In this document: positions 13,169-22,599 of the stretch, piece after piece
Layout of the letters: every line of letters starts with the position of its first letter
Numbering within the stretch: position 1 is the first letter of the stretch
Assembly: GCA_032622095.1 (NCBI GenBank)
Contig: CP136064.1
Location: forward strand, 3,096,280 to 3,160,279
Origin: Siphonodentalium dalli
Taxonomy: Eukaryota > Mollusca > Scaphopoda > Gadilida > Siphonodentaliidae
Direction: 5' to 3'
DNA: 64,000 nt
Translations under genes and position numbers: made by a program
Notes under the pieces: generated by a model
The model's input: only the letters and a program-made list of their open reading frames with translations
Told to the model about the DNA's origin: nothing
The model's database searches: none

Positions 13169-14091
13169 ATCCAGCCAGAAATGGCAAGTGATTTTCAACA
13201 AAGAATTTCTCTGGATCTATCAGGTGAAAAATCTTGAATTTTACATATGATAATTTTCATTATATATAGAATCAGAGCAATTATAAAGAGACAATAACAA
13301 TAATGGATTTTAATACATTTGAGAGGTTGAAAATATTTGTTTCGTTTCTGTCCCTTTAGGTACCGAGAACTGCCAGAAAAATTTATAATTTCAAACAACA
13401 TGTCAAGCATCAAATAGCTTATTGTCTTGACTCCATGAGAGGAGGCTTCATTTGTATCATAATGTTGAGTTAGCTTTTTAATTGCATATTATAGCATCAT
13501 ACCCCATGTATTATAATGAAGAATAAAGCAGTCACAAATATGCCAGCCCAATGAAAACAAATGTTCAAATGTGGTGCTGTCCACTCAAGCAGGGAGCAAT
13601 CAACATAAATTAGGCCACAGTGTTAAGAGATATGGTGGTCAGATTTAACTTGGTTATGAACCCATGACCCAGAACTCAACTGAGCCCAATTTTGCAATGA
13701 CCAACAAGCATGGCATGAAAATTCTCAATAATACAAAATTATTTATGGTAGTTGTCTTTCTGTATGAAAATAATCATTTAATTTCATGAATCAAGAAAAA
13801 TTAAGTCTCCTCTCATGATCTTCAGATATGATATCATGTATATATGAAATGCACTTTCGAAAAAAATCTGTTTTAAAGTAGTTCTCGGTACCTGAACACA
13901 GTGAAATTTCAAAGAATTTTCATGTCATAAAAGTAAAGTAAATGAGATTATAATAACCAAATGTCCAATGGTTCTTATGTATGGTACCACAATAATCTCT
14001 TGTACAAATTTTCACAAAGATATTCCGGATAGATTTAGAGAAAATACATTTTGAAATACCAGGAAATTTTGGCAAAACGTGCGTCTGACCC
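13117..14091. mobile_element. TTAA-specific non-autonomous transposon (piggyBac or Kolobok type)
   Basis: The left terminus GGGGGAGACGCACGTTTTGC and right terminus GCAAAACGTGCGTCTGACCC are inverted and flanked by TTAA (13113-13116, 14092-14095). The related copies at 15.7 and 17.6 kb read ATTTAATTTTTTTC, or its complement, with one TTAA where this insert sits, so an empty site can be read within the window. The interior has no transposase. TTAA targets are used by piggyBac and Kolobok; the termini alone do not decide between them. Confidence 0.85.
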
Positions 14092-14115
14092 TTAATTTTG
14101 TTTTGGCGAATTTTT

Positions 14116-14472
14116 TCAACAGTGTTTTTGCTTTTGCTCACTCAAATTTTCGAGAAAATCCATAGTATAGTTCCTGGACTTCCACGCTTCCAAAACAAAT
14201 GCCGGTATATAGTTGAATCTGTCAATGAAGCATAGGGTTTGACAGCATTTTAAAAATCCGTGTCGTTCACAATATCCGCGCGATATGAAGCGACCACTGT
14301 CTGTCCAGAAAGATGCTAACGGCACAGATGAAGATGTGACCAAACGCCGAGCTTCTGTGCAGTAAATATGCGCATCACTTAAGGAGTTCTGATGAGTTTT
14401 CGAGTGTTTAATCATGAATTCCCCGAAAAGGCGGCCATGGATACCGATAATGGGTATTTGCATCATTGTCAT
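14116..14472 (-). CDS. Hypothetical terminal coding exon, 118 codons
   Basis: An open frame from an ATG at 14472 to a stop at 14116. I do not recognise the protein. It is Cys/His-containing in the middle (YCERHGFLKCC) and ends DFLENLSEQKQKHC-stop. What makes it more than a chance frame is that two other copies in the window (15610-15690 and part of 17.5 kb) preserve the same C-terminal peptide, LEDLSEQKQKHH-stop, followed by the same noncoding sequence. It could be the last exon of a multicopy gene whose 3' UTR is broken by the TTAA element. No upstream exon is established, and it could equally be part of an unclassified repeat. Confidence 0.35.
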   Translation of the reverse strand: MTMMQIPIIGIHGRLFGEFMIKHSKTHQNSLSDAHIYCTEARRLVTSSSVPLASFWTDSGRFISRGYCERHGFLKCCQTLCFIDRFNYIPAFVLEAWKSRNYTMDFLENLSEQKQKHC

Positions 14473-15509
14473 GTCATCGGGGAATGTTGTTGCTTCTTCT
14501 GTATTTCATTATAACTATCCAATGAATATATTTTGGAATGGTCATTGCCCTCACTATACAATTTCTTAAACACCAGATATTGTGTGACTGGGGATCAATG
14601 ATGCGCGCATGCGCAGTCAACGCATATTTTCATGTTTTGCCAAATAAGGTCAAATGAACCAAAATATCATTTTCAAGCAGCTCAATGGTCATTCTAGGTT
14701 AATACTGGGGCATGTGTGGAAATGTTATTTTTGTCACATTTCCCATATCACAATCTGCCTCAATTACCATAGTATCCCCTTTTTGCACATATATTTTAGT
14801 AAAATGACGGTTTAACCCCTACCAACAACCCGTTTCTAAGGTAAAAACAGTCGCATAGCAACCGTTGCCATGGAAAGTATTTTCGTGATTGCCTCCATAT
14901 CTGAAAATAATACGTGGGAACTAATATACAAATGTGCCAAGTTTTATGCTTTTATGACAATGTCCGCATTTGTTACACAAAAAACTATACCTAAAAAAAT
15001 CGCACGGTGATTCCGTCACGCCCGTTGTGTGATTCCGTCACGGCGAACAAACCGAGTTAACTAGTAATATACACATAAGTGTGTGACAATGCGGCTTTTT
15101 TCTGCAAGTATAATGTATCTACTTTACTAATTGGGAACGTTTTCCAGGTCAGCTTGGCTGAATGAGCAGGGTTCTTCAATAGTACGGACCTACCCTCATA
15201 TTGATGGCACTTTTTTGGTGATTCCGTCACGGACACAATTTGACACAGAGTGAGATGATACTTAAATACACATATAGTTGTATATAATCAAACAACTTTG
15301 TATAGTATGTACAATGTTTTTTATTTTAAGCGGTACCCTACTGGTCATAATTTTAGATTTTATAGGCCACAGAAAAGTGAAATTCCGTAAAATTTGGTGA
15401 TTCCGTCACGCTGGAATTCATGAATGTGTATCGGAGACTGATCAATTGGACTGCGAATGTCATCTGAAATATGAATCCATAACATATTCGAAATATTGTG
15501 CGCATATAT
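14473..15509. other. Region with four copies of a 13-mer, TGATTCCGTCACG
   Basis: Exact copies lie at 15008, 15030, 15219 and 15398, with a decayed fifth near 15377. On the minus strand the second-from-right copy falls in a 76-codon open stretch without ATG that reads VTESPKKCHQYEGRSVLLK. Three of the four copies are not in one continuous frame, so coding is unproven. Nothing else is recognisable. Confidence 0.6.
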
Positions 15510-15988
15510 ATTATGAATGTATTTCAATTGAAATTAATTGAACATCCATCTTAGTATTCAGATTTGCGATCTCAAAAAGGTGAATGAATGATAACGCGAT
15601 ATCTTGATAACACGCACGTGAATGCTGTCGTTCGTATGCATGCAGCTGTTCTCGAAGATTTGAGTGAGCAAAAGCAAAAACACCATTGAAAAATTTCGCC
15701 GAAAAAAATTAAATGTTTGATCTGGGAAAACTGATTGACAACTGGTGGATAAATACTCCTGCTTCGTGTGGACATATACATACGATGCTCGATGTATGTT
15801 TTACGATAAGAAACAAACATATCCCCATATTATATACCTGAAAATGATTTGCCCATTTCCTCGGCTTTGGCGATACCACGTACACGGGGGTGATGATGGT
15901 GACTACACTTATATTGCTTATTTATTGTATATATATCTTTATTTCCTCCAACCGTGGATAGTTATTAAGATAAGATAAGATAGTTTAT
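15510..15988 (+). repeat. Gene-like repeat, copy 2
   Basis: It matches 17403-17890 along its whole length and copy 1 (12925-13112 plus 14096-14155) in reverse. It contains a 33-codon ATG frame ending LEDLSEQKQKHH-stop, then a conserved noncoding tail with CTTTATTTCCTCC and TAAGATAAGATAAGATAG. Copies 2 and 3 are direct repeats about 1.9 kb apart. The last five bases, TTTAT, are duplicated after the 312-bp insert that follows. Confidence 0.85.
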
Positions 15989-16305
15989 TATATACTTGCC
16001 CATGAATTATAAGGTTTTAGCAGTGAGATATAAGTGATATCCCACTAGTGAGATATAAGTGATATCCCACTGGTGAAATTTCTGATGTATTGACATGCAT
16101 TGGGGGTCATAGGCAAGTAACTAAAGTATATAATAAACAGAATATCCACACTTTTTCAGTGGATATGGGTTAAATCTCATTCGTGATGACAAAACATTTG
16201 AATTTCCACTCGTGGCTAAAGCCACTCGTGGAAATTCAATGTTTTGTCATCACTCATGAGATATAACCCATATCCACTGAAAAAGTGTGGATATCCTCTA
16301 TTTAT
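15989..16305. mobile_element. 312-bp insertion with TTTAT target duplication
   Basis: Comparison with copy 3, which reads GATAGTTTATTGCAATACAC uninterrupted at 17881, shows that this segment is an insertion. The flanks TTTAT at 15984-15988 and 16301-16305 form a 5-bp duplication. Inside are two direct 25-bp repeats (16022 and 16047, GTGAGATATAAGTGATATCC) and a 153-bp palindrome. There is no coding capacity and no clear terminal inverted repeat, so the class is unknown. Confidence 0.75.
16142..16294. repeat. 153-bp near-perfect palindrome
   Basis: The arms start ATATCCACACTTTTTCAGTG and end with its complement. The centre is GGCTAAAGCC near 16218. Only a few mismatches separate the arms, so the strand can fold into one long hairpin. 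Confidence 0.95.
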
Positions 16306-16433
16306 TGCAATACACATAGATAATCTTTATTACCTCCTTCTTGGGAGAGAATATTTATAAATTATTACACCATTATTTACAAGTTTTGTGAACAATGAAG
16401 AGCAAGAGATTAACATCACAAGCATAAGGACAC

Positions 16434-16484
16434 GTACATATAAACACACTCTCTCCCTCCCTCTCTCGCTCTCTCTCTCGATAT
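16434..16484. repeat. CT-rich microsatellite
   Basis: Low-complexity CTCTCTCCCTCCCTCTCTCG run followed by AT-rich sequence. Confidence 0.85.
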
Positions 16485-16520
16485 ACATATAACATGTCTA
16501 TAAATATAATTTGTGAAAAT

Positions 16521-17062
16521 ATTATACTCTAGAAAAATATAAATATATAAAAGTGAGGGAAAAAAAAAAAAAAAAAAAATACATGTGAAGCAAAAACAAA
16601 GAACACGCCAATAAATAAATAGAGAGTAAAAAAAAAAAATCCAAACAAACACGTGCACGATACAAAAAAGAAAGGAAATAACAAATATGCATAAATGTCA
16701 TATGTACGTTGGGTTCATAGAACAATTAATTTTATATATCGCACCGTATGATCTTTCGGTGCTATGCAATTAATAATCTCACAAGCGTGGTGTACTAAAA
16801 TATTATACTCGAGAAAAATATAAATAAATAAAAGTGAGGAAAAAAAAAAGATTTAAAAAAATATATAATAATAATACACGTGAAGCAAAAACAAAGAACA
16901 CGACAATAAATAAATAAAGAGTGAAAAAACAAAAAATCCATACAAAAACGTGCACGATACAAGAACGAAAGGAAATAACAAACACGCATAAATGTCATAT
17001 GTACGTTGGGTTCATAGAACGATTAATTTTATATATCGCACCCGTATGATCATTCGGTGCTA
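16521..17062. repeat. 281-bp tandem duplication
   Basis: Two units beginning ATTATACTC at 16521 and 16802, sharing GTGAAGCAAAAACAAAGAAC and CATATGTACGTTGGGTTCAT. Poly-A tracts account for most length differences. The four minus-strand frames here (MTFMRVCYFLSF-type) are antisense readings of the duplicated A-rich sequence. Confidence 0.9.
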
Positions 17063-17397
17063 TGCAATCAAGAATCTCATACGCGTGGTGTACCAAACAG
17101 ACATGGAATATGTTGCCTGGTCATCGTTACTGACTATCATATAACCAGAATAGCAATATCTCATGCGTGTGATTTATAGATATAAGATGGCTCACACACT
17201 GGTTTGATTTATAGAACAATTCGATATAGCACGCGCCCGTGTGATCTGTGGTGCTATGCATTCTAGAATCTTACACGCTTTGTGTACTGAACAGACATGG
17301 GGTATATGTTTTCTAGTCATCGTTACTGACTATCATAGAAACAGACTAGCAATATATCATGCGTGTGATCTAAATATATAAGATGACTCACACAATT
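17013..17397. repeat. About 197-bp tandem duplication
   Basis: The second half of the previous unit is extended and duplicated: TCGGTGCTATGCAAT and CATCGTTACTGACTATCATA recur about 197 bp apart, as does the CATGCGTGTGAT block. Confidence 0.85.
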
Positions 17398-17402
17398 ATA
17401 CA

Positions 17403-17890
17403 TATTATGAATGTATTTCAATTGAAATTAATTGAACATCGATCTTAGTATTCAGATATGCGATCTCAAAAAGGTGAATGAATGATAACGCGATATCTTG
17501 ATAACACGCACGTGAATGCTGTCGTTCGTATGCATGCAGCTGTTTGAGTGAGCAAAGCAAAAACACCATTGAAAAATTTCGCCAAAAAAATTTAAATGTT
17601 TGATCTGGGAAAACTGATTGACAACTGGTGGATAAATACTCCTGCTTCGTGTGGACATATACATACGATGCTCGATGTATGATTTACGATAAGAAACAAA
17701 CATATCCCCATATTATATACCTGAAAATGATTTGCCCATTTCCTCGGCTTTGGCGATACCACGTACACGGGCCCGCGGGCCCGTCACGGGGGTGATGATG
17801 GTGATTACACTTATATTGCTTATTTATTGTATATATCTCTTTATTTCCTCCAACCGTGGATAGTTATTAAGATAAGATAAGATAGTTTAT
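17403..17890 (+). repeat. Gene-like repeat, copy 3
   Basis: Direct copy of 15510-15988. It lost about 17 bp after GCATGCAGCTG, which destroys the LEDLSEQKQKH reading, and gained a GC-rich palindrome at 17767. Its right end joins the LINE tail without the 312-bp insert, so it is the empty-site reference. Confidence 0.85.
17767..17784. repeat. 18-nt GC-only-core perfect palindrome
   Basis: ACGGGCCCGCGGGCCCGT is its own reverse complement. It sits inside copy 3 of the gene-like repeat and is absent from copies 1 and 2, which read ACACGG(G)GG there. Confidence 0.9.
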
Positions 17891-18486
17891 TGCAATACAC
17901 AAGTGTAGGCAGTTGTAAATAACACAAAGTAATTAAATGTGCACATACCAGTAAACAAGCCTATAACTATATCCTACATACGATTCTTAATTAAATATAA
18001 ATTTTCCATAATTTTTCATTTCCCCATATTTATATTTGTTCTCCTTTGGAAGAATAACCGGACCATGTTGCATACGGAATTCATAATTACTAATGAATTT
18101 ATCATCATCGTCCATGTTTGTAAAGTGTATGTTATTAGCGTCAGCAACATCAAATAATTCTTTCCTGACGTCAGTGTACGCACTGCATTCCATTATGAAA
18201 TAACTTTTTTCTCATCACACATGGGACAAATTCTGTCTTTTAATAACGTCTTTGGCTATGTGTGTCGGCCTTTTTCTATAGCTAATATATTATTGCTAAC
18301 ACGCAGACGGGTGAAAAATGTAATTTCCGATGTTTGAACGTAGTGAATTAGGCGGAAAATACTTTCTCCACGCAGGTGAGCGAAGATATCAATGGGGCGT
18401 GAACAGTAGTTGTGACGTATATATGTGGTCAGATGATTGGTATAAAGGTCCATGACTTCTGGCTGGAAGTGGGGCGAGGCGGTCAT
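17868..18486 (-). pseudogene. Decayed LINE 3' end: C-terminal zinc-finger region plus tail
   Basis: Minus-strand frames 18486-18256 and 18193-17987 form one broken C-terminus. The first contains FFTRLRVSNNILAIEKGRHT, followed in frame by a stop and CPMCDEK; after a frameshift the second reads YFIMECSAYTDVRKELFD. The order (basic segment, CxxC, then F-I-M-E-C) is what I know from the end of metazoan non-LTR retrotransposon polyproteins. Noncoding sequence follows, ending GCAATAAACTATCTTATCTT, a pentamer tail typical of CR1/L2-like elements. The reverse transcriptase is missing, so the copy is 5' truncated. Confidence 0.7.
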
Positions 18487-18541
18487 AATTGCTTTGTCCG
18501 TATTAGTTCCTTTCAGTCAGAGCGTTGAGCACGGGTGAGTT

Positions 18542-19450
18542 GTGTGGCCGCGCCTCCGGGTGCAGCTGCCCTCGTGCTTAACGCCAGCAAGACGGTTTTG
18601 GATTAGGCTTATGGATCTAATCCCTGAAGCTGTGTTGGCCGCAGTGCAAACGTGTCGGGTAGTGGACATTGCTAACTGGACTCTCCAGTCTAGCAGGGGT
18701 TACCTGACCCTTTGCCGGGAGTTCCGGACTGAAGATGCTGGCACCCAGAGATCTCAGGGCCGGGACGCCAATTCCAAGACCACCCACTGTCCAATGACGA
18801 GTGGGAAGGGGCCTCCCAAGAAGAAGACGCCTACCAGAAGAAGACGGGACGCCGCCAGACGGGCGAAATGGAAGAAGAAGAAGGGGTGACTGTTGATCTG
18901 CCAGTCACCCCTCCCCGTGTGGTTCAGCCGACGTCCAGTGTCACAGCCGGTAGGTCGGAGTTGTCTGAGAGACGCCCAGACGACCCGACCTGCATGGAGA
19001 CAGGCGACATCGCACCAGCTGGCAGGGACTCCGTTGATCTGCCGGAGGTCCCTGCTGTCGTCGTCGAGGCGAGCGGAGAAAGGGAGCAGGAAGCCACCCC
19101 TGCTGTTCCTGCCGCCAGCTTCGAGGTGGAGTTGGACAGCTTGCCACCACGGACACCGGAGTTCCATCTCATCCCGGTGTCTCCCAGCTCTACCACTAGC
19201 AACAACAACATCAGTACAGACACCACCCAGTCTGTTGAAGAGATAATTGCTGAGGCCAACAGAGCTGTGGAAATGGCGAAAAAGGAGCAGAAATTACAAT
19301 TCGAAGAAGCCAAGAGACTGCAACAGCAACATTTTAAAGACCAGGAAGAAAAATTCCAACGTCTTATACAACAGCACCAATAGGAACCTCCTCCATCTCC
19401 ACAATCGTCATCAGAAAAACCTCCAAAAAGAAAGAAGAAAAAGAAAAAAT
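18542..19450 (+). pseudogene. Gag-like / ORF1-like gene, broken by one frameshift and one stop
   Basis: Three coding-like blocks follow each other. 18542-18889 contains LIPEAVLAAVQTC and a basic stretch GPPKKKTPTRRRRDAARRAK. 18868-19383 is one base out of frame; it is Pro/Ser/Thr-rich and then coiled-coil-like (EEIIAEANRAVEMAKKEQK). After TAG at 19381 the same frame continues PPPSPQSSSEKPPKRKKKKK to TGA at 19450. The first two meet within the AAG repeat at about 18885. The first frame opens at a GTG, so the real start is unknown. AATAAA follows at 19499. Basic region, coiled coil and lysine tail suit a nucleic-acid-binding ORF1/gag protein, but no zinc knuckle is seen. GC content is clearly above the neighbours. 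Confidence 0.5.
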
Positions 19451-19495
19451 GATCTGAAATTTGTTACTGTATTTGATTGTATTTTTGTTTTGGTT

Positions 19496-19506
19496 CTCAA
19501 TAAATA
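19496..19506 (+). terminator. Candidate polyadenylation signal of the gag-like gene
   Basis: CAATAAATAAAG occurs about 50 nt after the TGA of the gag-like frame, the usual place for an AATAAA signal. Confidence 0.5.
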
Positions 19507-19539
19507 AAGCTAAACAAATGAGGGGTGAAGGAATAGACC

Positions 19540-21360
19540 TCTCGGTCTATTCGACCATCCCGGGATTAGCCCCCCAAATCACATTCCTGTAATCGGGTCT
19601 CTTGGGGTGACGACTTGCTGGATGTAGTCACGCGTTTTCGTCTCGGTGTGTTGTGTTGTTTGCCGATACCGAACTTAACAAAGAAAAACTTGTACATGGT
19701 CCGCTGTATTTGATGTTGTGCGAGCAGTGCCATGTGAACAAAATCGCAAACATTCGATGATGATGACGGCCGATTCATGTGCAGATTTCCAGACTTAAAA
19801 CAGATTTTCGTATTGGGGCAATGGAACTACATGCATGGCGGATGCGGCGGAAGGGCTGTTGGATCATTGGATGGTGTTCTTCTAGCATATGTCGATATTG
19901 CTGAGACGACCAGTTGAACAATTAACAAGAACCAACATTGGTGTTCTTGAGTTAAGTATATGTCTATATTATAACTATGTCGCAAAATCGTTTAAGTAGG
20001 CAGGAACATATATGTTCGTTTAGTACAGCATGCATCTATATGCATATATAACAGATGAAGAGCGTGGATTCTCTGAATTGGCTCAGTAGTGCTGGTTAGT
20101 AAGATGGGCAAATGTGCCGGTGTGTGGTGAGCAGATCACTTCTTTGGAATATGCGGTTGAACGATAAAGAAGTGTGCACATCCGTATTACGATTATGTGG
20201 GTAAAATTATAATTCAATTCTTGAATATATATCATTTCGAGTTCACGATGACCAAGGCTGTGATATTTCAATGCAACGGGAAGTTCTCGGAGTGGAGAGG
20301 CTCAGTTGTCCGCTACGGCGATTAAGTGTTAGAATGCCAAAATTTCGAAATTTGTGAAATTTGTATTCAATATCGTATATATTATCACTATCACTGATTG
20401 GTGTATATCTACTTTGGTGTATATATATAGGCGGCAACTATTTGCATATATGCATGTACAGTTCTCTGAACAGATCGCCAGTCTGAATGATTGTGATGCT
20501 ATGCACGAAGTTTCATGAGTTCCCCGCGGGAAGCGGAAGAGCTGATTGTCTTATACGGTTCTTGTTTTATTACGCATTATGCCAATGATTCAACCCCTAA
20601 TATCGAGTCTTTCACCAGTATCCCACAAAGATTATCATTTAACAATTCTGAAATTTTCTCTAGCAGATACATCACTGTATGGATACACGTGTATCATTTT
20701 TCGGTATGCACGGGCATGGACAATTCAATGCGTTTTCTAGAAAAGCTCAAGCTATATACATAAAACATGCCATGTTGCATTTCCGCGAAGGGAAACCCGG
20801 TTAACAGTCCAAATATTTTGTTATAGATTATTTGTAGGCCTATACATGTACCGGTTAATCAAATATTTACAAGTCAAGTTCTGACCGCCATGTTGCATAT
20901 AATTACATATTTTAAGTTTTAAAAGGCAAATCTTTAAATCGCTTCATATGTCATAATTATATGCTAACTGTTTTATCTAAAGTCAACATGCGCATATGCG
21001 CAGAGCTAATGTTGCATATTTAATGATTTATGCTGTTGTGCATAGCAATTTATATTGACAGAATATGCAAAAATGAATGGCACATTGTTTCTCGAATCGG
21101 TACTGCTTTCTGCGACTTAATTTAATGGAAATAAGACTGCACCGGCGCAGACGTGAAAATTGTCGCATTTCTGCAAAATTTATATTCTTGGCGATTCCAT
21201 GCAATATAATTGTATTGGAAGGAGAATACGAAAATTTGTTTTAAATTTGCTTTCGCGAATCCTGCTTTGAAGCAGAGTTGTCCTGTCAAAGAATATGCTA
21301 TTCTGTGGACTGCCTTTTGTGACCGAACATGCATAGATGCAACTTCGTGTATATAATATA
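19540..21360. other. No assignable gene
   Basis: AT-rich sequence with many TATATGCAT-type words. AATAGACC-TCTC-GGTCTATT at about 19532 is a short hairpin. Frames such as 19566-19778 (minus) and 20515-20763 (plus) have no motif I recognise and no repeat partner in the window. Confidence 0.4.
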
Positions 21361-21361
21361 T

Positions 21362-21510
21362 CATTATGTGGTATGCCTCGTGGCTAAAATTGAATTTAAT
21401 GATGCAGATTAATGTATGTATGTATTACGTATATGCCATTATGTGGCCTGCCGTTTGTGGCGGAACCTCTCTAATCTCTATAGTCAGGTTATAGTGTATA
21501 TCGTGGGTTG
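21362..21510. repeat. Isolated unit of the 145-bp repeat family
   Basis: Carries GTATGCCTCGTGGCT, AATGATGCAGATTAAT and CCGTTTGTGGCGGAACCTCT in the same order as the array at 22600-24358, about 1.1 kb away. The intervening 21511-22600 shows no gene and no convincing transposon ends. Confidence 0.8.
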
Positions 21511-22599
21511 AGAGCAACAACCCGCCATCTACATATTTTATGAAATGGAAATAAATCCATTCTAAAGTTTCATCTGTAAATATCTTTATTGTATCATGCC
21601 GTTAAATAAATGATAGACACACATCAAACACAGATTGGGAAGTTCTATTAGATGGTAAATTTTGAACAAATGCGTGACTTGATTATTGGCCATAATTAGC
21701 TAATTTATACAGATGGCGCATTTGTGTTCTCACATAGCTCTGTCAATGTGGCAGCAATAAACCGCTAACTGCCAAATGGCGGCCTGTTGCTCCGGGAGAT
21801 GTGTGAAATGACTCCATGGAAATTTAACTGCTGCTAAGACAGCTTGTGTTGGCTTTGCTATAGGGTGGTGGATTTAGCACCTTCGGAATAAAATTATTTG
21901 TTCTTTCAACAACATTGTTGTATGTAAACATGTGTGAGCATATTTAATTTAAAATTTAATGAATTACATACCACATAAGTTTGCTTAAATGAACTTTGGT
22001 TAAAGTGAGAAATTGTGAATTGGAAATAATTGCGTGTTTTCTATTGAATGACAAAAATAGTGAAACGTACAATAGAGGGTCCACTGGCATTTTATTAAAT
22101 TAATTATTATAAACAGAATTGATTTTAAATTTGTTCGTTGCAATCATTGCATGTTTGTTTAGTTTTTGTTGTGAATAATTTAATGTCAAACTACTCACCA
22201 ATCAATCACTGAACATGGCAACACTACAAGAATATCACGGCTAATTATACAAACAAACATTATCTAAATTGGCATCAAAGGATAGCAATATAATACAGTA
22301 AATGCACAACGGTCACTAATAAATATCCCGATTCCAATTAAGATCAATAATTGTGGTGTCCATCCAATCATCTTTATAATCCATAGCTGTGGCATATAGT
22401 TATTTTCGTAAAAAATAATGTTACTTTGTGAAACAGAACCAACTAAATGAACAAAATGCCAACAGCCAACATATTTAGGAATTTGATTAAATTAACAATT
22501 TATATAGTGTGACTGCGGGGAACCATAAACTTTTATTTTAAAATCTAATTTATTATGGCAGTATCCAACTGTGGGGTTTATTGCAGCATCTTATCACAT

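Noticed and set aside
13005-13250. MFVSHRKTDIEHRM frame, also seen at 15572-15820 and 17452-17703, as a conserved protein
   Set aside because: Conservation is explained by the nucleotide repeat; changes between copies do not favour synonymous sites, and the opposite strand has the better C-terminal peptide.
16416-16998. Four minus-strand frames rich in F, Y and C
   Set aside because: Antisense readings of A-rich, 281-bp duplicated sequence.
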